DNA of 64,000 nucleotides from NCBI RefSeq assembly GCF_900101615.1, contig NZ_FMZX01000012.1, forward strand, positions 1-64,000, given 5' to 3'. Below are positions 56,508 through 64,000 of the stretch, in pieces (position 1 is the stretch's first letter; each line of letters starts with the position of its first letter). Both the position numbers and the translations under genes were made by a program. The notes beneath the pieces are model-generated. The model had not been told where the DNA came from. It did not search any database and saw only the letters and a list, made by a program, of their open reading frames with translations. Source of the DNA: Belnapia rosea. Its GTDB lineage: Bacteria > Pseudomonadota > Alphaproteobacteria > Acetobacterales > Acetobacteraceae.

Positions 56508-57586
56508 TGGTGCTGCGGTTGGTGGCGGGCTGGGGCAGCGTTGGCGCCTTCCAGCTTTTCGGCGGTGGCTGGCTTGGCGACCTTTCCGATCCCCTCATGG
56601 CCGGCCTGCTCTTCGCCTGGCTGCTCGGCGTCATCGTCTGGCTCGCCTTCGGCGTGGTGCATGAGGCGGAGGAGCTGGCCCATATGCTGGGCGAGCCCTA
56701 TGGCACGCTGATCCTGACGCTCTCCATCGTCATCATCGAGGTCGCGCTGATCGCCGCCGTGATGCTGAGCGCGCAGGAGGCGCCGACCCTTGGGCGGGAC
56801 ACCATGTTCGCCGTGCTGATGATCGTGCTGAATGGCGTGGTCGGGCTCGGCCTGCTGCTCGGCGGACAGCGGCATCATGAGCAGAGCCACAACCTGCGCG
56901 GCGCGGCCGCCTATCTCTCGGTCATCATACCGCTGACCATCATCGCGCTGGTGCTGCCGAATTTCACCACCTCCACCGCCGACGGCACCCTCACCGTGCT
57001 GCAGGCGGGCTTCTTCTCGCTCTTCACCGTGGCGCTCTACGGCATCTTCATCATGCTGCAGACGGGGCGGCACCGCGGCCATTTCATGGACGCCGAAGAG
57101 GTACCGGAGGACATCCCACCACAGCCGAAGGGTGGCGCCGTGCTGCCGCATATCGGGCTGCTGCTGGCGAACATCCTGCCCATCGTCATCCTGGCGAAGA
57201 GCCTGGCCAAGGTGCTCGATTACGGCATCGCCGAGCTTGGCGCACCGCCGGCGCTCGGCGGCGTGCTCATCGCCATGGTGGTCTTCACGCCGGAGGGCAT
57301 CTCGGCGCTGCGCGCGATCGCCGCCAACCAGCTCACCCGCGCGGTCAACCTCTGCCTTGGCGCCGCGACCTCGACGCTCGGGCTGACGGTGCCGGCGGTA
57401 CTGGTGATCGGGCTGCTGACCGGCCAGCGCGTGGTGCTCGGCCTCGAGCCGGCGAATATGGTGCTGCTGACGACGACGCTGATCCTCGCTGCCCTCACCT
57501 TCTCGCGGCCGCGGACGACGACACTCGAGGGCGCCGTGCACCTGACACTCTTCGCCGTCTTCCTCGTGCTGATCTTCAGCCCGTGA
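56507..57586 (+). CDS. Calcium:proton antiporter, ChaA/CAX family
   Basis: Membrane transporter of 359 residues with about 11 helices in two homologous halves. Acidic transport motifs occur as GVVHEAEELAHMLGEPYGTLILTLSIVIIEVALI in the first half and GVLIAMVVFTPEGISALRAIAANQLTRAVNLCLGAATSTLGLTVPA in the second; these are CAX alpha-repeat signatures. They exchange calcium or other cations for protons. It overlaps the racemase-like gene by one base; the functional link is unclear. Confidence 0.92.
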   Translation: MVLRLVAGWGSVGAFQLFGGGWLGDLSDPLMAGLLFAWLLGVIVWLAFGVVHEAEELAHMLGEPYGTLILTLSIVIIEVALIAAVMLSAQEAPTLGRDTMFAVLMIVLNGVVGLGLLLGGQRHHEQSHNLRGAAAYLSVIIPLTIIALVLPNFTTSTADGTLTVLQAGFFSLFTVALYGIFIMLQTGRHRGHFMDAEEVPEDIPPQPKGGAVLPHIGLLLANILPIVILAKSLAKVLDYGIAELGAPPALGGVLIAMVVFTPEGISALRAIAANQLTRAVNLCLGAATSTLGLTVPAVLVIGLLTGQRVVLGLEPANMVLLTTTLILAALTFSRPRTTTLEGAVHLTLFAVFLVLIFSP

Positions 57587-58319
57587 GCCGTGCCGGCTCC
57601 AGGCTGGCATAGACATCACCGCTATTGGCCTCGGCCGGCAGGGCCTCGACCCAGCCGGCCATCGCCGTGTCGCCAATGGGCGAGGCATGGGCGAAGTGCA
57701 TGCTCTCGCCGAGGCAGGCATTGAAATGCCGGTAGCCGAGCCTGGCCAGTCGGTGGAGGCAGGCCAGCGCCACCTCCCGCTGGATGGTGGTGAATTCGAA
57801 GGAAAGGCCGCGCGGCGCGGCGCTGAGCCCGGCCAGCGCCGCCGCCTCATGGCCCTCGACATCGATCTTGACGAAGTCCGGCCGGCCATGCGCGGCGGCC
57901 AGGGCGTCGAGCGTCGTCACCGGCAGGGTGAGCGCCGCGTCCCAGTGCTGGCCCTCCCAGCCTGGCGCACCATCGGCAGCGGCGATGAACTCCTCGCTCG
58001 CCGTCGCCACGGTCGGGTTGGCCCGGTTCAGCCGCAGCACCGCCTCGCCCGGCGCCGCCCCGACCAGCGCCGCGACGCGCGCGACCCCCGCATCCCGCCC
58101 GAACAGCAGCCGCAACAGGCGGGCGAAGCGCGGCTGCGGCTCCACCGCCACCGCCCGGGCGCCGAGCCGGCGGAAGCTCGCCACCCGGTCGCCGACATGG
58201 GCGCCGATATCGAAGCCGAGCTCGCCCGGCCGGAGGAAGCGCCGATGGAAGGCATCCAGCGCCGCCGCACGGCCGGGCGCGTAGTAGATCCGCAGGCTCC
58301 GCCCGAGGGGCGAGGTCAT
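57576..58319 (-). CDS. FkbM-family methyltransferase
   Basis: SAM-dependent methyltransferase, 247 residues. ELGFDIGAHVGDRVASFRRLGARAVAVEPQPRFARLL (33-69) is the SAM-binding motif I region with an acidic motif II; TLDALAAAHGRPDFVKIDVEGHEAAALAGL is the FkbM hallmark. The C-terminus has FNACLGESMHFAHA. Its 3' end overlaps the convergent antiporter gene by 11 bases. It overlaps the GST stop by four bases, hence co-transcribed. FkbM enzymes methylate sugars or lipids; the target is unknown. Confidence 0.9.
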   Translation of the reverse strand: MTSPLGRSLRIYYAPGRAAALDAFHRRFLRPGELGFDIGAHVGDRVASFRRLGARAVAVEPQPRFARLLRLLFGRDAGVARVAALVGAAPGEAVLRLNRANPTVATASEEFIAAADGAPGWEGQHWDAALTLPVTTLDALAAAHGRPDFVKIDVEGHEAAALAGLSAAPRGLSFEFTTIQREVALACLHRLARLGYRHFNACLGESMHFAHASPIGDTAMAGWVEALPAEANSGDVYASLEPARLTG

Positions 58320-58984
58320 CCCTGGGGCGCCAGCGGCGGGTTCTCGTACTTGTCGAGCCTCCAGGCGGCGGGTTCCGCCGCGGCCTCCGCATACCAGCGC
58401 TCCATCAGCGGATGGGCGCGGACCATGGCCATGTAGTCCCGTGTCTCTGCTGCCAGTTCCGGCGCCCAGGTGAGGAAGCGGGTGACGACCGGCGCATACA
58501 TCGCATCGACAAGGCCGAATCCGGCGCCACCCAGGAAGGGTCCGCCCGAGAGGGTCCGCGCCTCGCGCCAGATCGCCTCGATCCGCGCGATGTCGGCCAG
58601 CGCCTCCGGCGTGCGGCCGCCACCGGTGAAGTCGCGGCCGAGATTCATCGGCATGGCCTGGCGCAGGCCGCGGAAGCTCGCATGCATCTCGGCGGCGATG
58701 GAGCGCGCATGGGCCCGCAGCACCGGGTCGGCCGGCCAGAGGCCCGGCGCATGCTCGGCGCAGTATTCGGCGATGGCGATGCTCTCCCAGACCTTGGCAC
58801 CCCGATGCTCGAGATAGGGGACTAGCCCCGCTGGCGTCGCCGCCCGGATCGCCTCCGAAGGCGTCTCGCCGAGCGCGATCATCACCTCCTCCACATCGAG
58901 GCCGGCGAGGCGGACGGCAAGCCATCCGCGCAGGCTCCAGGAGGAGTAGCGCTTGCTGCCGATGACGAGGCGGCCTTCGGGCAT
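58316..58984 (-). CDS. Glutathione S-transferase family protein
   Basis: Cytosolic GST of 222 residues. The thioredoxin-like N-domain has GSKRYSSWSLRGWLAVRLAGLDVEEVMI (catalytic serine likely in SSWS) and LVPYLEHRGAKVWESIAIAEYCAEHAPGLWP (the ESxAI glutathione contact). The C-terminal helical domain continues to DKYENPPLAPQG. ATG 58984 has AAGGAG seven bases upstream. It precedes the FkbM gene with overlap and is divergent from an aminotransferase. It may detoxify electrophiles. Confidence 0.92.
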   Translation of the reverse strand: MPEGRLVIGSKRYSSWSLRGWLAVRLAGLDVEEVMIALGETPSEAIRAATPAGLVPYLEHRGAKVWESIAIAEYCAEHAPGLWPADPVLRAHARSIAAEMHASFRGLRQAMPMNLGRDFTGGGRTPEALADIARIEAIWREARTLSGGPFLGGAGFGLVDAMYAPVVTRFLTWAPELAAETRDYMAMVRAHPLMERWYAEAAAEPAAWRLDKYENPPLAPQG

Positions 58985-59146
58985 GGTTCGCTCCTTCATG
59001 GTCATGCGGGCCAGGGATGTCGCAGACCGGAATGTCTCGTCGAGCCCTGCCTCCGCGGTCAAGAGGCCATGCCGCCCGCCACCCGTGGTCTTTCGTTCCC
59101 GCCGCACGGAGCCTAGCATGGGCGGCATCCGCCCGGAGCCTGCGCG

Positions 59147-60478
59147 ATGAATGAGATGAACGTGCCGCGTCCCAACAATCTGGACGCCTATTGGATGCCC
59201 TTCTCGGACAACCGGTATTTCAAGTCGAACCCCCGCCTGCTCGCCCGGGCCGAGGGGATGTTCTACCACACCGCCGATGGGCAGGAGATCCTGGACGGCA
59301 CGGCCGGGCTCTGGTGCTGCAACGCGGGCCATGGCCGGCGCGAGATCAAGGAAGCGATCCAGCAGCAGGCGGCTATCCTCGACTACGCCCCCACCTTCCA
59401 GCTCGGCCACCCCATCGCCTTCGAGGCGGCGGCGCGCATCGCCGAGCTGACGCCGGAGGGGATGGACCGCATCTTCTTCACCAATAGCGGCTCGGAGAGC
59501 GCCGACACCGCCCTCAAGATCGCCCTCGCCTATCACAGGGCCCGCGGCGAGAGCAGCCGCGTGCGCCTGATCGGGCGCGAGCGCGGCTATCACGGCGTCG
59601 GCTTCGGCGGCATGTCGGTGGGCGGCATCGGCGGCAACCGCAAGCAGTTCGGCGCCCTGCTCCCCTATGTCGACCACCTGCCCCACACCCATGGGATCGA
59701 GGCCAATCTCTTCGCCCGCGGCCTGCCCGAGCATGGCGCCGAGCGCGCCGATGCGCTGGAGGCCCTCGTTGCCCTGCACGGCGCCGAAACCATCGCAGCC
59801 GTCATGGTGGAGCCCGTCGCCGGCTCCACCGGCGTGCTGGTGCCGCCGCGCGGCTATCTCGAGCGGCTGCGCGCCATCTGCGACAAGCACGGCATCCTGC
59901 TCATTTTCGACGAGGTCATCACCGGCTTCGGCCGCATCGGCACCAATTTCGGTGCGGAGCGGCTGGGCGTGACGCCCGACATCATGACCATGGCCAAGGG
60001 CCTGACCAACGCCGCCGTGCCGATGGGCGCGGTCGCGGTGAAGAACGCCGTCTACGACGCCGTGGTGGACAATGCCCCGGCGGGAATCGAGCTCTTCCAC
60101 GGCTACACCTATTCCGGCCACCCCCTCGCGGCGGCGGCGGCCATCGCCACCATGGAGCTGCACCGCGCCGAGGACCTGCCGGGCCGGGCCCGCGCCATCG
60201 AGCCGCTCTGGCAGGAGGCGACGCATAGCCTGAAGGGTCTGCCGAATGTCGTCGATATCCGCGATTTCGGCCTGATCGCCGGCATCGAGCTGGCACCGCG
60301 GCCCGGCAAGCCAGGCCAGCGCGGGACGGAGGTCTTCCGCCGCTGCTTCGACAAGGGGGTGCTGGTGCGGGTGACCGGCGACATCATCGCCCTCTCGCCC
60401 CCGCTCATCATCGAGAAGCCGCATGTGGATCGGCTTTACGGCACCCTCGCCGACGCCATCCGGGCGGAAGCTGCCTAG
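59147..60478 (+). CDS. Class III omega-aminotransferase (beta-alanine:pyruvate type)
   Basis: PLP aminotransferase of 443 residues acting on terminal amino groups. DAYWMPFSDNRYFKSNPRLLARAEGMFYHTADG is typical of omega-amino acid:pyruvate aminotransferases. Contacts are FTNSGSESADTALKIALAY (111-129), ERGYHGVGFGG, D255 (LLIFDEVITGFGR), the PLP lysine K284 (TMAKGLTNAAVPMGAV) and GYTYSGHPLAAAAA. CGGAG lies nine bases before ATG 59147. It is followed closely by a receiver-like gene on the same strand. Confidence 0.94.
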   Translation: MNEMNVPRPNNLDAYWMPFSDNRYFKSNPRLLARAEGMFYHTADGQEILDGTAGLWCCNAGHGRREIKEAIQQQAAILDYAPTFQLGHPIAFEAAARIAELTPEGMDRIFFTNSGSESADTALKIALAYHRARGESSRVRLIGRERGYHGVGFGGMSVGGIGGNRKQFGALLPYVDHLPHTHGIEANLFARGLPEHGAERADALEALVALHGAETIAAVMVEPVAGSTGVLVPPRGYLERLRAICDKHGILLIFDEVITGFGRIGTNFGAERLGVTPDIMTMAKGLTNAAVPMGAVAVKNAVYDAVVDNAPAGIELFHGYTYSGHPLAAAAAIATMELHRAEDLPGRARAIEPLWQEATHSLKGLPNVVDIRDFGLIAGIELAPRPGKPGQRGTEVFRRCFDKGVLVRVTGDIIALSPPLIIEKPHVDRLYGTLADAIRAEAA

Positions 60479-60483
60479 CCGGC

Positions 60484-61257
60484 ATGGCCAGCCCCTCCCC
60501 CGCCTTCCCGACGCTCTCGGCCGCGGTCCTGCTCGGCCTCGGGCGTCCGGGGGCGGGTGACCCGCGGGTCCGGCCGCTCACCATCCTCCTGGCCGGCACC
60601 GCGGCCTCGGATACAGCCCAGCTCCGCGCCGGGCTGGAGGCTGCCGGGCATCGCTGCCTGCTGGCGGCCAGCTGGCCGGAAGCGACGGAGATGCTCAGCC
60701 GCATCCTGGTCGATGTGGTGGTGCAGGAGCTCACCTGCCCCGGCGCCCGCCGCTTCGAGGCGGTGAAGCGCCTGCGCGCTTGGCCGCCGCCGCTCTCGCG
60801 CCTCGCCATGGTCGCCATGGCCGGGCAGCAGGAGCGCGGGCTGGAACCGGCTTGCCAGGAGGCCGGCTTCGACGCGCTGGTCTCACGCCCCCTCTCGCCT
60901 GAGGCGCTGGAGGCGGCATTGCGGCGCGTGGTCGTCGCCCGCAGCCCGGCCGAGCCGCTCGATGCCCTCCGCCGGGAGGAATTGCTGGCGGAATTCGGCC
61001 AGGAAGGCCGCCGCATCCGCGACCGCGCCGCGCTCGACGAGGCGGCTGCCTGCGTCGTCCGGCTGCGCAGCCTGCCGGCCCTGCCGGATGTGCAGGCCGC
61101 CGCCGCCCAGGCCGCGCGCGCCTTCGACTCCGTCGGCGCCAAGGCCGCAGCGGCCGCTGCGCGGGCGATCGAGGCCAAGCCCGACCGCCGCCCGGTGCTG
61201 CTGCAGCCGCTGATCGCCGCTTCCGTCGCCGCCAAGATGGCGCTGCGCCGGGGCTGA
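60484..61257 (+). CDS. Degenerate receiver-like (CheY-fold) protein
   Basis: Protein of 257 residues. Residues about 30-150 look like a response-regulator receiver domain (TILLAGTAASDTAQLRAGLEAAGHRCLLAASW and later VVVQELTCPG), but the acidic pair is gone and the phospho-acceptor position is glutamate (QELTCPG instead of xDxxMPG), so normal phosphorylation is unlikely. The C-terminal part (about 155-257) is alanine-rich and helical without known domain. It starts five bases after the aminotransferase stop, with no ribosome site, suggesting coupling. Function unknown. Confidence 0.65.
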   Translation: MASPSPAFPTLSAAVLLGLGRPGAGDPRVRPLTILLAGTAASDTAQLRAGLEAAGHRCLLAASWPEATEMLSRILVDVVVQELTCPGARRFEAVKRLRAWPPPLSRLAMVAMAGQQERGLEPACQEAGFDALVSRPLSPEALEAALRRVVVARSPAEPLDALRREELLAEFGQEGRRIRDRAALDEAAACVVRLRSLPALPDVQAAAAQAARAFDSVGAKAAAAAARAIEAKPDRRPVLLQPLIAASVAAKMALRRG

Positions 61258-61278
61258 GGACCTGGCCCGTCCTCGGGC

Positions 61279-62031
61279 TCAGACGTCCTCCATCCAGTCC
61301 ACATCCCCATCATCGAGGTCGTAGCGGGCGGCAACCACCTTCAGCCGGCCAGCGCGCACGGCCTCCTGCAGGATCACGCTTTGGGTCTTCAGCCGCGCCG
61401 CCACCCGCCGCGCATTCGCCCGCACCGCATTCTCGACCAGGCTGCCGCCTTCGCTCCGCACGGCCAGCACGGCCGGGACGATGGGCTGGATCATCTCGCC
61501 GATCACGCCAGGGAAGGTTGCATTCCGCTCCACCACCTCCACCGCCGCGGCCACCGCCCCACAGGCCTCATGCCCGAGCACGACGATCAGCGGGCAGCCC
61601 AGCACCCCCACCCCGTATTCGACGCTGCCGAGCGCCGCCGTATCGACGGTGTTGCCGGCATTGCGGATGATGAAGAGCTCCCCCAGGCCGCGTCCGAACA
61701 GCAATTCCGGCGGCACCCGGCTGTCGGAGCAGCCGACCAGCACGCAGAAGGGTGCCTGGCCACGAGCGAGTTCCACCCGCCGCTCCCGACCCGGGACGTT
61801 CCGGAAAGGCGCCTCGGTCACGAAGCGGTCATTGCCCTCCTTGAGGATCCGGAGCGCCTCCTCGGAGGTGAGGCTGGTCCTTGGCACGGGGTCGGCCGCG
61901 TGGGCGCCGCGCCATGGCGCCACCGCCGGGGCCGCGAGCAGCCCGGCGACCAGGGCCCGGCGGCCCGGATGGCGTTCTGGTCCCCGATGCGGCATCAGGC
62001 TGCCGCAGCAGCCGCATGGTGTGGTTGGCAT
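61279..62031 (-). CDS. Beta-carbonic anhydrase with export-like N-terminus
   Basis: Zinc enzyme hydrating CO2 to bicarbonate, 250 residues. Zinc ligands and partners are C101, D103 and R105 (VGCSDSRVPPEL), H154 and C157 (GHEACGAV). The N-terminus has CGCCG (6-10) followed by ERHPGRRALVAGLLAAPAVAPWRGAHA, which looks like an Arg-Arg signal peptide cleaved after AHA, so the protein is probably periplasmic. ATG 62031 has GGAGGG seven bases upstream. It is convergent with the receiver-like gene and divergent from a CobW GTPase. Confidence 0.92.
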   Translation of the reverse strand: MPTTPCGCCGSLMPHRGPERHPGRRALVAGLLAAPAVAPWRGAHAADPVPRTSLTSEEALRILKEGNDRFVTEAPFRNVPGRERRVELARGQAPFCVLVGCSDSRVPPELLFGRGLGELFIIRNAGNTVDTAALGSVEYGVGVLGCPLIVVLGHEACGAVAAAVEVVERNATFPGVIGEMIQPIVPAVLAVRSEGGSLVENAVRANARRVAARLKTQSVILQEAVRAGRLKVVAARYDLDDGDVDWMEDV

Positions 62032-62206
62032 GGCATTCCCTCCCGTGGCGTTGCGGCCCCATCCGCCCGGCAGGACCGAGACCATGAGACGCAGGAGCAA
62101 GCTGGTCGTTCAGCCGCACCGTCCAGCTTCCAGCCCCCTTTGCCCTCCGGCCCCCGCCGCCCCATATTCGCGGCCAAGATCCCCCTCCCCTTTCGCGGAG
62201 CCCCCG

Positions 62207-63226
62207 ATGAGCGACGCCACCTCACCCGTTCCCGTCACCGTGCTGACCGGCTATCTCGGCGCCGGCAAGACCACCCTGCTGAACCGCATCCTCAGCGAAA
62301 ATCACGGCCGTAAATTCGCCGTGGTGATCAACGAGTTCGGCGAGCTCGGCGTGGACAACGACCTCGTCGTCGATACCGACGAGGAAGTCTTCGAGATGAA
62401 CAACGGCTGCATCTGCTGCACCGTGCGCGGCGACCTGATCCGCATCATAAACGGGCTGATGAAGCGCCGCGGCAGGTTCGACGGCATCATCGTCGAGACG
62501 ACGGGCCTCGCCGACCCGGCCCCCGTGGCCCAGACCTTCTTCGCCGATGAGGATGTGAAGCGCGCGACGAAGCTCGACGCCATCGTCACCGTGGTGGATG
62601 CCAAGAACCTCCCCGCCCGCCTCGCCGACAGCAAGGAGGCGGTGGAACAGATCGCCTTCGCCGACATCATCGTCCTGAACAAGATGGACCTGGTGAGCGA
62701 GGAGGAGGCCGCGGAGGTCGAGCGCCGCATCCGCGCCATTAACCGCTATGCCGAGATCCGCCGCAGCACGAAATCCGACGTGCCGATCGATGCCGTGCTC
62801 GGCCGCGACGCCTTCAACCTCGCCCGCATCCTGGAGCGCGAGCCGGAATTCCTCTCTGGCGAGAACGAGCACGACCACGATGGCGACGTGATGTCGGTCA
62901 GCTTCGAGGTCAGCCGCCCGATCGACCCGGAGCGCTTCAATGCCTGGATCACCCAGCTTCTGGCCCAGAAGGGCCAGGACCTGCTGCGGACCAAGGGCAT
63001 CCTGCACTACCAGGGCGACGACCGCCGCTTCGCCTTCCAGGCCGTCCACATGATCGCCGATGGCGACTATATCGGGCCCTGGAAGGAGGGCGACCCGCGC
63101 CGCTCCAAGATCGTCTTCATCGGCCGTGACCTGAACCGACCGATGCTCCGCCGCGGCTTCGAATCCTGCCAGGTCGAGGACGGCGCCAAGGCCGAGGCCG
63201 AGGTGGCGCGCTGGAGCCCGGTATGA
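62207..63226 (+). CDS. CobW/COG0523 family zinc-associated GTPase
   Basis: GTPase of 339 residues of the G3E metallochaperone family. Walker A is GYLGAGKTT (15-23), the metal-binding CxCC is C68/C70/C71 in NNGCICCTVRGDL, Walker B-like ETTGLADPAP and NKMD follow. A short His/Asp stretch ENEHDHDGD (about 222-230) may bind metal. The C-terminal CobW_C domain reads DLLRTKGILHYQGDDRRFAFQAVHM. GCGGAG precedes ATG 62207. It overlaps the WD40 gene by four bases. Family members deliver or allocate zinc. Confidence 0.93.
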   Translation: MSDATSPVPVTVLTGYLGAGKTTLLNRILSENHGRKFAVVINEFGELGVDNDLVVDTDEEVFEMNNGCICCTVRGDLIRIINGLMKRRGRFDGIIVETTGLADPAPVAQTFFADEDVKRATKLDAIVTVVDAKNLPARLADSKEAVEQIAFADIIVLNKMDLVSEEEAAEVERRIRAINRYAEIRRSTKSDVPIDAVLGRDAFNLARILEREPEFLSGENEHDHDGDVMSVSFEVSRPIDPERFNAWITQLLAQKGQDLLRTKGILHYQGDDRRFAFQAVHMIADGDYIGPWKEGDPRRSKIVFIGRDLNRPMLRRGFESCQVEDGAKAEAEVARWSPV

Positions 63227-64000
63227 GCGACCAAGGGGCAGAGGTGAGCGACGCCGACTTTCTGCTCTCCGCGCGCGGCACCTCGCAGGAGCTCGGCGCC
63301 TGGGTCATCGGCTTGGCCTTTGCTAAGGATGGCAGCTGCGGCTTCGGCCTCGGCGACGGAACGGTGCGCCTCGCGCCGCCGGGCGGCGGCGAGTGGCGGG
63401 CCGCCGAGGCGCATGACGGCGGCGTGCTCTCCCTCGTAGCCGACGCGAAGGCTGGCTTCCTCACGGGCGGCGATGATGGCCGCCTCGTCCATACCGGCAC
63501 CGATGGCGCGGTGGCGGAGATCGCCTCGCTCGGTGCGATGAAATGGGTCGAACATGTTGCCGCGCATGAAAGCGGCCTCCGCGCCGCCTCGGTCGGCAAG
63601 CAGCTCCACCTGTTCGACGCCAAGGGCGACAAGCTCAAGACGCTGACCCACCCAAGCTCGGTCGGCGGCATCGCCTTCGATGCCAAGGGCAAGCGCGTCG
63701 CCGCCAGCCACTACAACGGCGCGAGCCTCTGGTTCGTCGCCGCGAAGGAGGACAAGCCGCGGGTGCTGGAATGGAAGGGCAGCCATGCCGCCATCGCCTT
63801 CAGCCCGGACGGCACCCATGTGGTGACGGCCATGCAGGAGAACGCCCTGCATGGCTGGCGCCTCACCGACAGCCAGCACATGCGGATGTCCGGCTACCCG
63901 TCGAAGACGCGCTTCCTCGACTTCACCGCGCGCGGCCGCTGGCTGGCGACGAGCGGCGCCGACAGCGTGGTGATCTGGCCCTTCTTCGGCGGCGGCCCGA
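63223..64000 (+). CDS. WD40 repeat protein (3' end cut by window)
   Basis: At least 259 residues of a beta-propeller protein. Degenerate WD40 blades are visible as VIGLAFAKDGSCGFGLGDGTVRL, VLSLVADAKAGFLTGGDDGRLVH, VGGIAFDAKGKRVAASHYNGASLWF, AAIAFSPDGTHVVTAMQENALHGW and FLDFTARGRWLATSGADSVVIWPF. No signal peptide. The ATG overlaps the CobW stop (ATGA), so the pair is translationally coupled; CobW-WD40 pairs recur in alphaproteobacteria. The frame is open at base 64000. Its role, perhaps as a scaffold for the GTPase, is unknown. Confidence 0.88.
   Translation, partial: MSDQGAEVSDADFLLSARGTSQELGAWVIGLAFAKDGSCGFGLGDGTVRLAPPGGGEWRAAEAHDGGVLSLVADAKAGFLTGGDDGRLVHTGTDGAVAEIASLGAMKWVEHVAAHESGLRAASVGKQLHLFDAKGDKLKTLTHPSSVGGIAFDAKGKRVAASHYNGASLWFVAAKEDKPRVLEWKGSHAAIAFSPDGTHVVTAMQENALHGWRLTDSQHMRMSGYPSKTRFLDFTARGRWLATSGADSVVIWPFFGGGP

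Noticed and set aside
63165-63176. TTCGAATCC resembling a tRNA T-loop
   Set aside because: It lies inside the CobW coding frame, and no acceptor or anticodon stem can be formed around it.

Overview
The window is very GC-rich (about 70%) and gene-dense, with tightly packed operons, many 4-base ATGA/TGATG start-stop overlaps, and GTG/TTG starts. Gene content points to an alphaproteobacterium, most likely a Roseomonas-like Acetobacteraceae (Rhodospirillales): a DUF3305/DUF3306/DUF6352/DUF6505 formate dehydrogenase cluster, a Tim44-like/MltA/SecB neighbourhood, TRAP transporters, DUF1194 and DUF3775. The taxonomic call is inference from gene content. I saw no rRNA, tRNA, CRISPR array, insertion sequence or prophage; apart from one decayed DUF4214 gene this looks like ordinary chromosome.

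Layout. 1-3.1 kb: minus-strand ilvE, LysE-type exporter and a truncated acyl-CoA ligase, divergent from a MarR regulator. 3.9-6 kb: an OmpR/EnvZ-type two-component pair. 6-16.6 kb: one long minus-strand formate dehydrogenase (FDH) locus running from a biotin/lipoate-ligase-like protein through DUF6505, DUF6352, DUF3305, DUF3306, a TorD-like chaperone, a small Tat-signal protein and the FDH alpha, beta and gamma subunits to mobB and moeA; a four-cluster ferredoxin-like protein is transcribed divergently at 16.8 kb. 18.8-21.5 kb: a lipoprotein, DUF427, an NADP-dependent oxidoreductase and the DUF4214 pseudogene. 21.5-26.1 kb: a TetR regulator with a palindromic operator, divergent from a three-subunit molybdenum aldehyde oxidoreductase (PaoABC-like). 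26.4-33.6 kb: a six-gene complex I/hydrogenase-4-like membrane operon whose large subunit lacks both nickel-iron-binding cysteine pairs. 33.7-36.9 kb: a DctPQM TRAP transporter with a clear terminator. 36.9-43.2 kb: amidase, a small conserved-looking ORF, a 2OG-Fe dioxygenase coupled to a LutA-like protein, MltA, Tim44-like, phosphatase and SecB. 43.3-53.8 kb: a surface-polysaccharide cluster with two DegT aminotransferases, two glycosyltransferases, WecB, a CapD/FlaA1-type dehydratase, a Gfo/Idh oxidoreductase and an MFS exporter, preceded by a striking 13-bp inverted repeat. 53.9-64 kb: mixed housekeeping genes, ending with a periplasmic-type beta-carbonic anhydrase, a CobW/COG0523 GTPase and a WD40 protein cut by the window edge.

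How the parts fit. Molybdenum biology is a recurring theme: MoeA and MobB supply cofactor for the Tat-exported FDH, and the aldehyde oxidoreductase is another molybdoenzyme. FDH would oxidise formate in the periplasm and pass electrons through its Fe-S beta subunit and cytochrome b to quinone. The hydrogenase-4-like operon keeps its ion-pumping antiporter subunits and the N2-type Fe-S subunit but has no nickel-iron site and no NuoI-like ferredoxin subunit, so it resembles the energy-converting-hydrogenase-related (Ehr) complexes, whose electron donor and acceptor are unknown. That operon, the ligase-like protein in the FDH locus and the 43.3 kb operator-like palindrome are the best candidates for new biology here.
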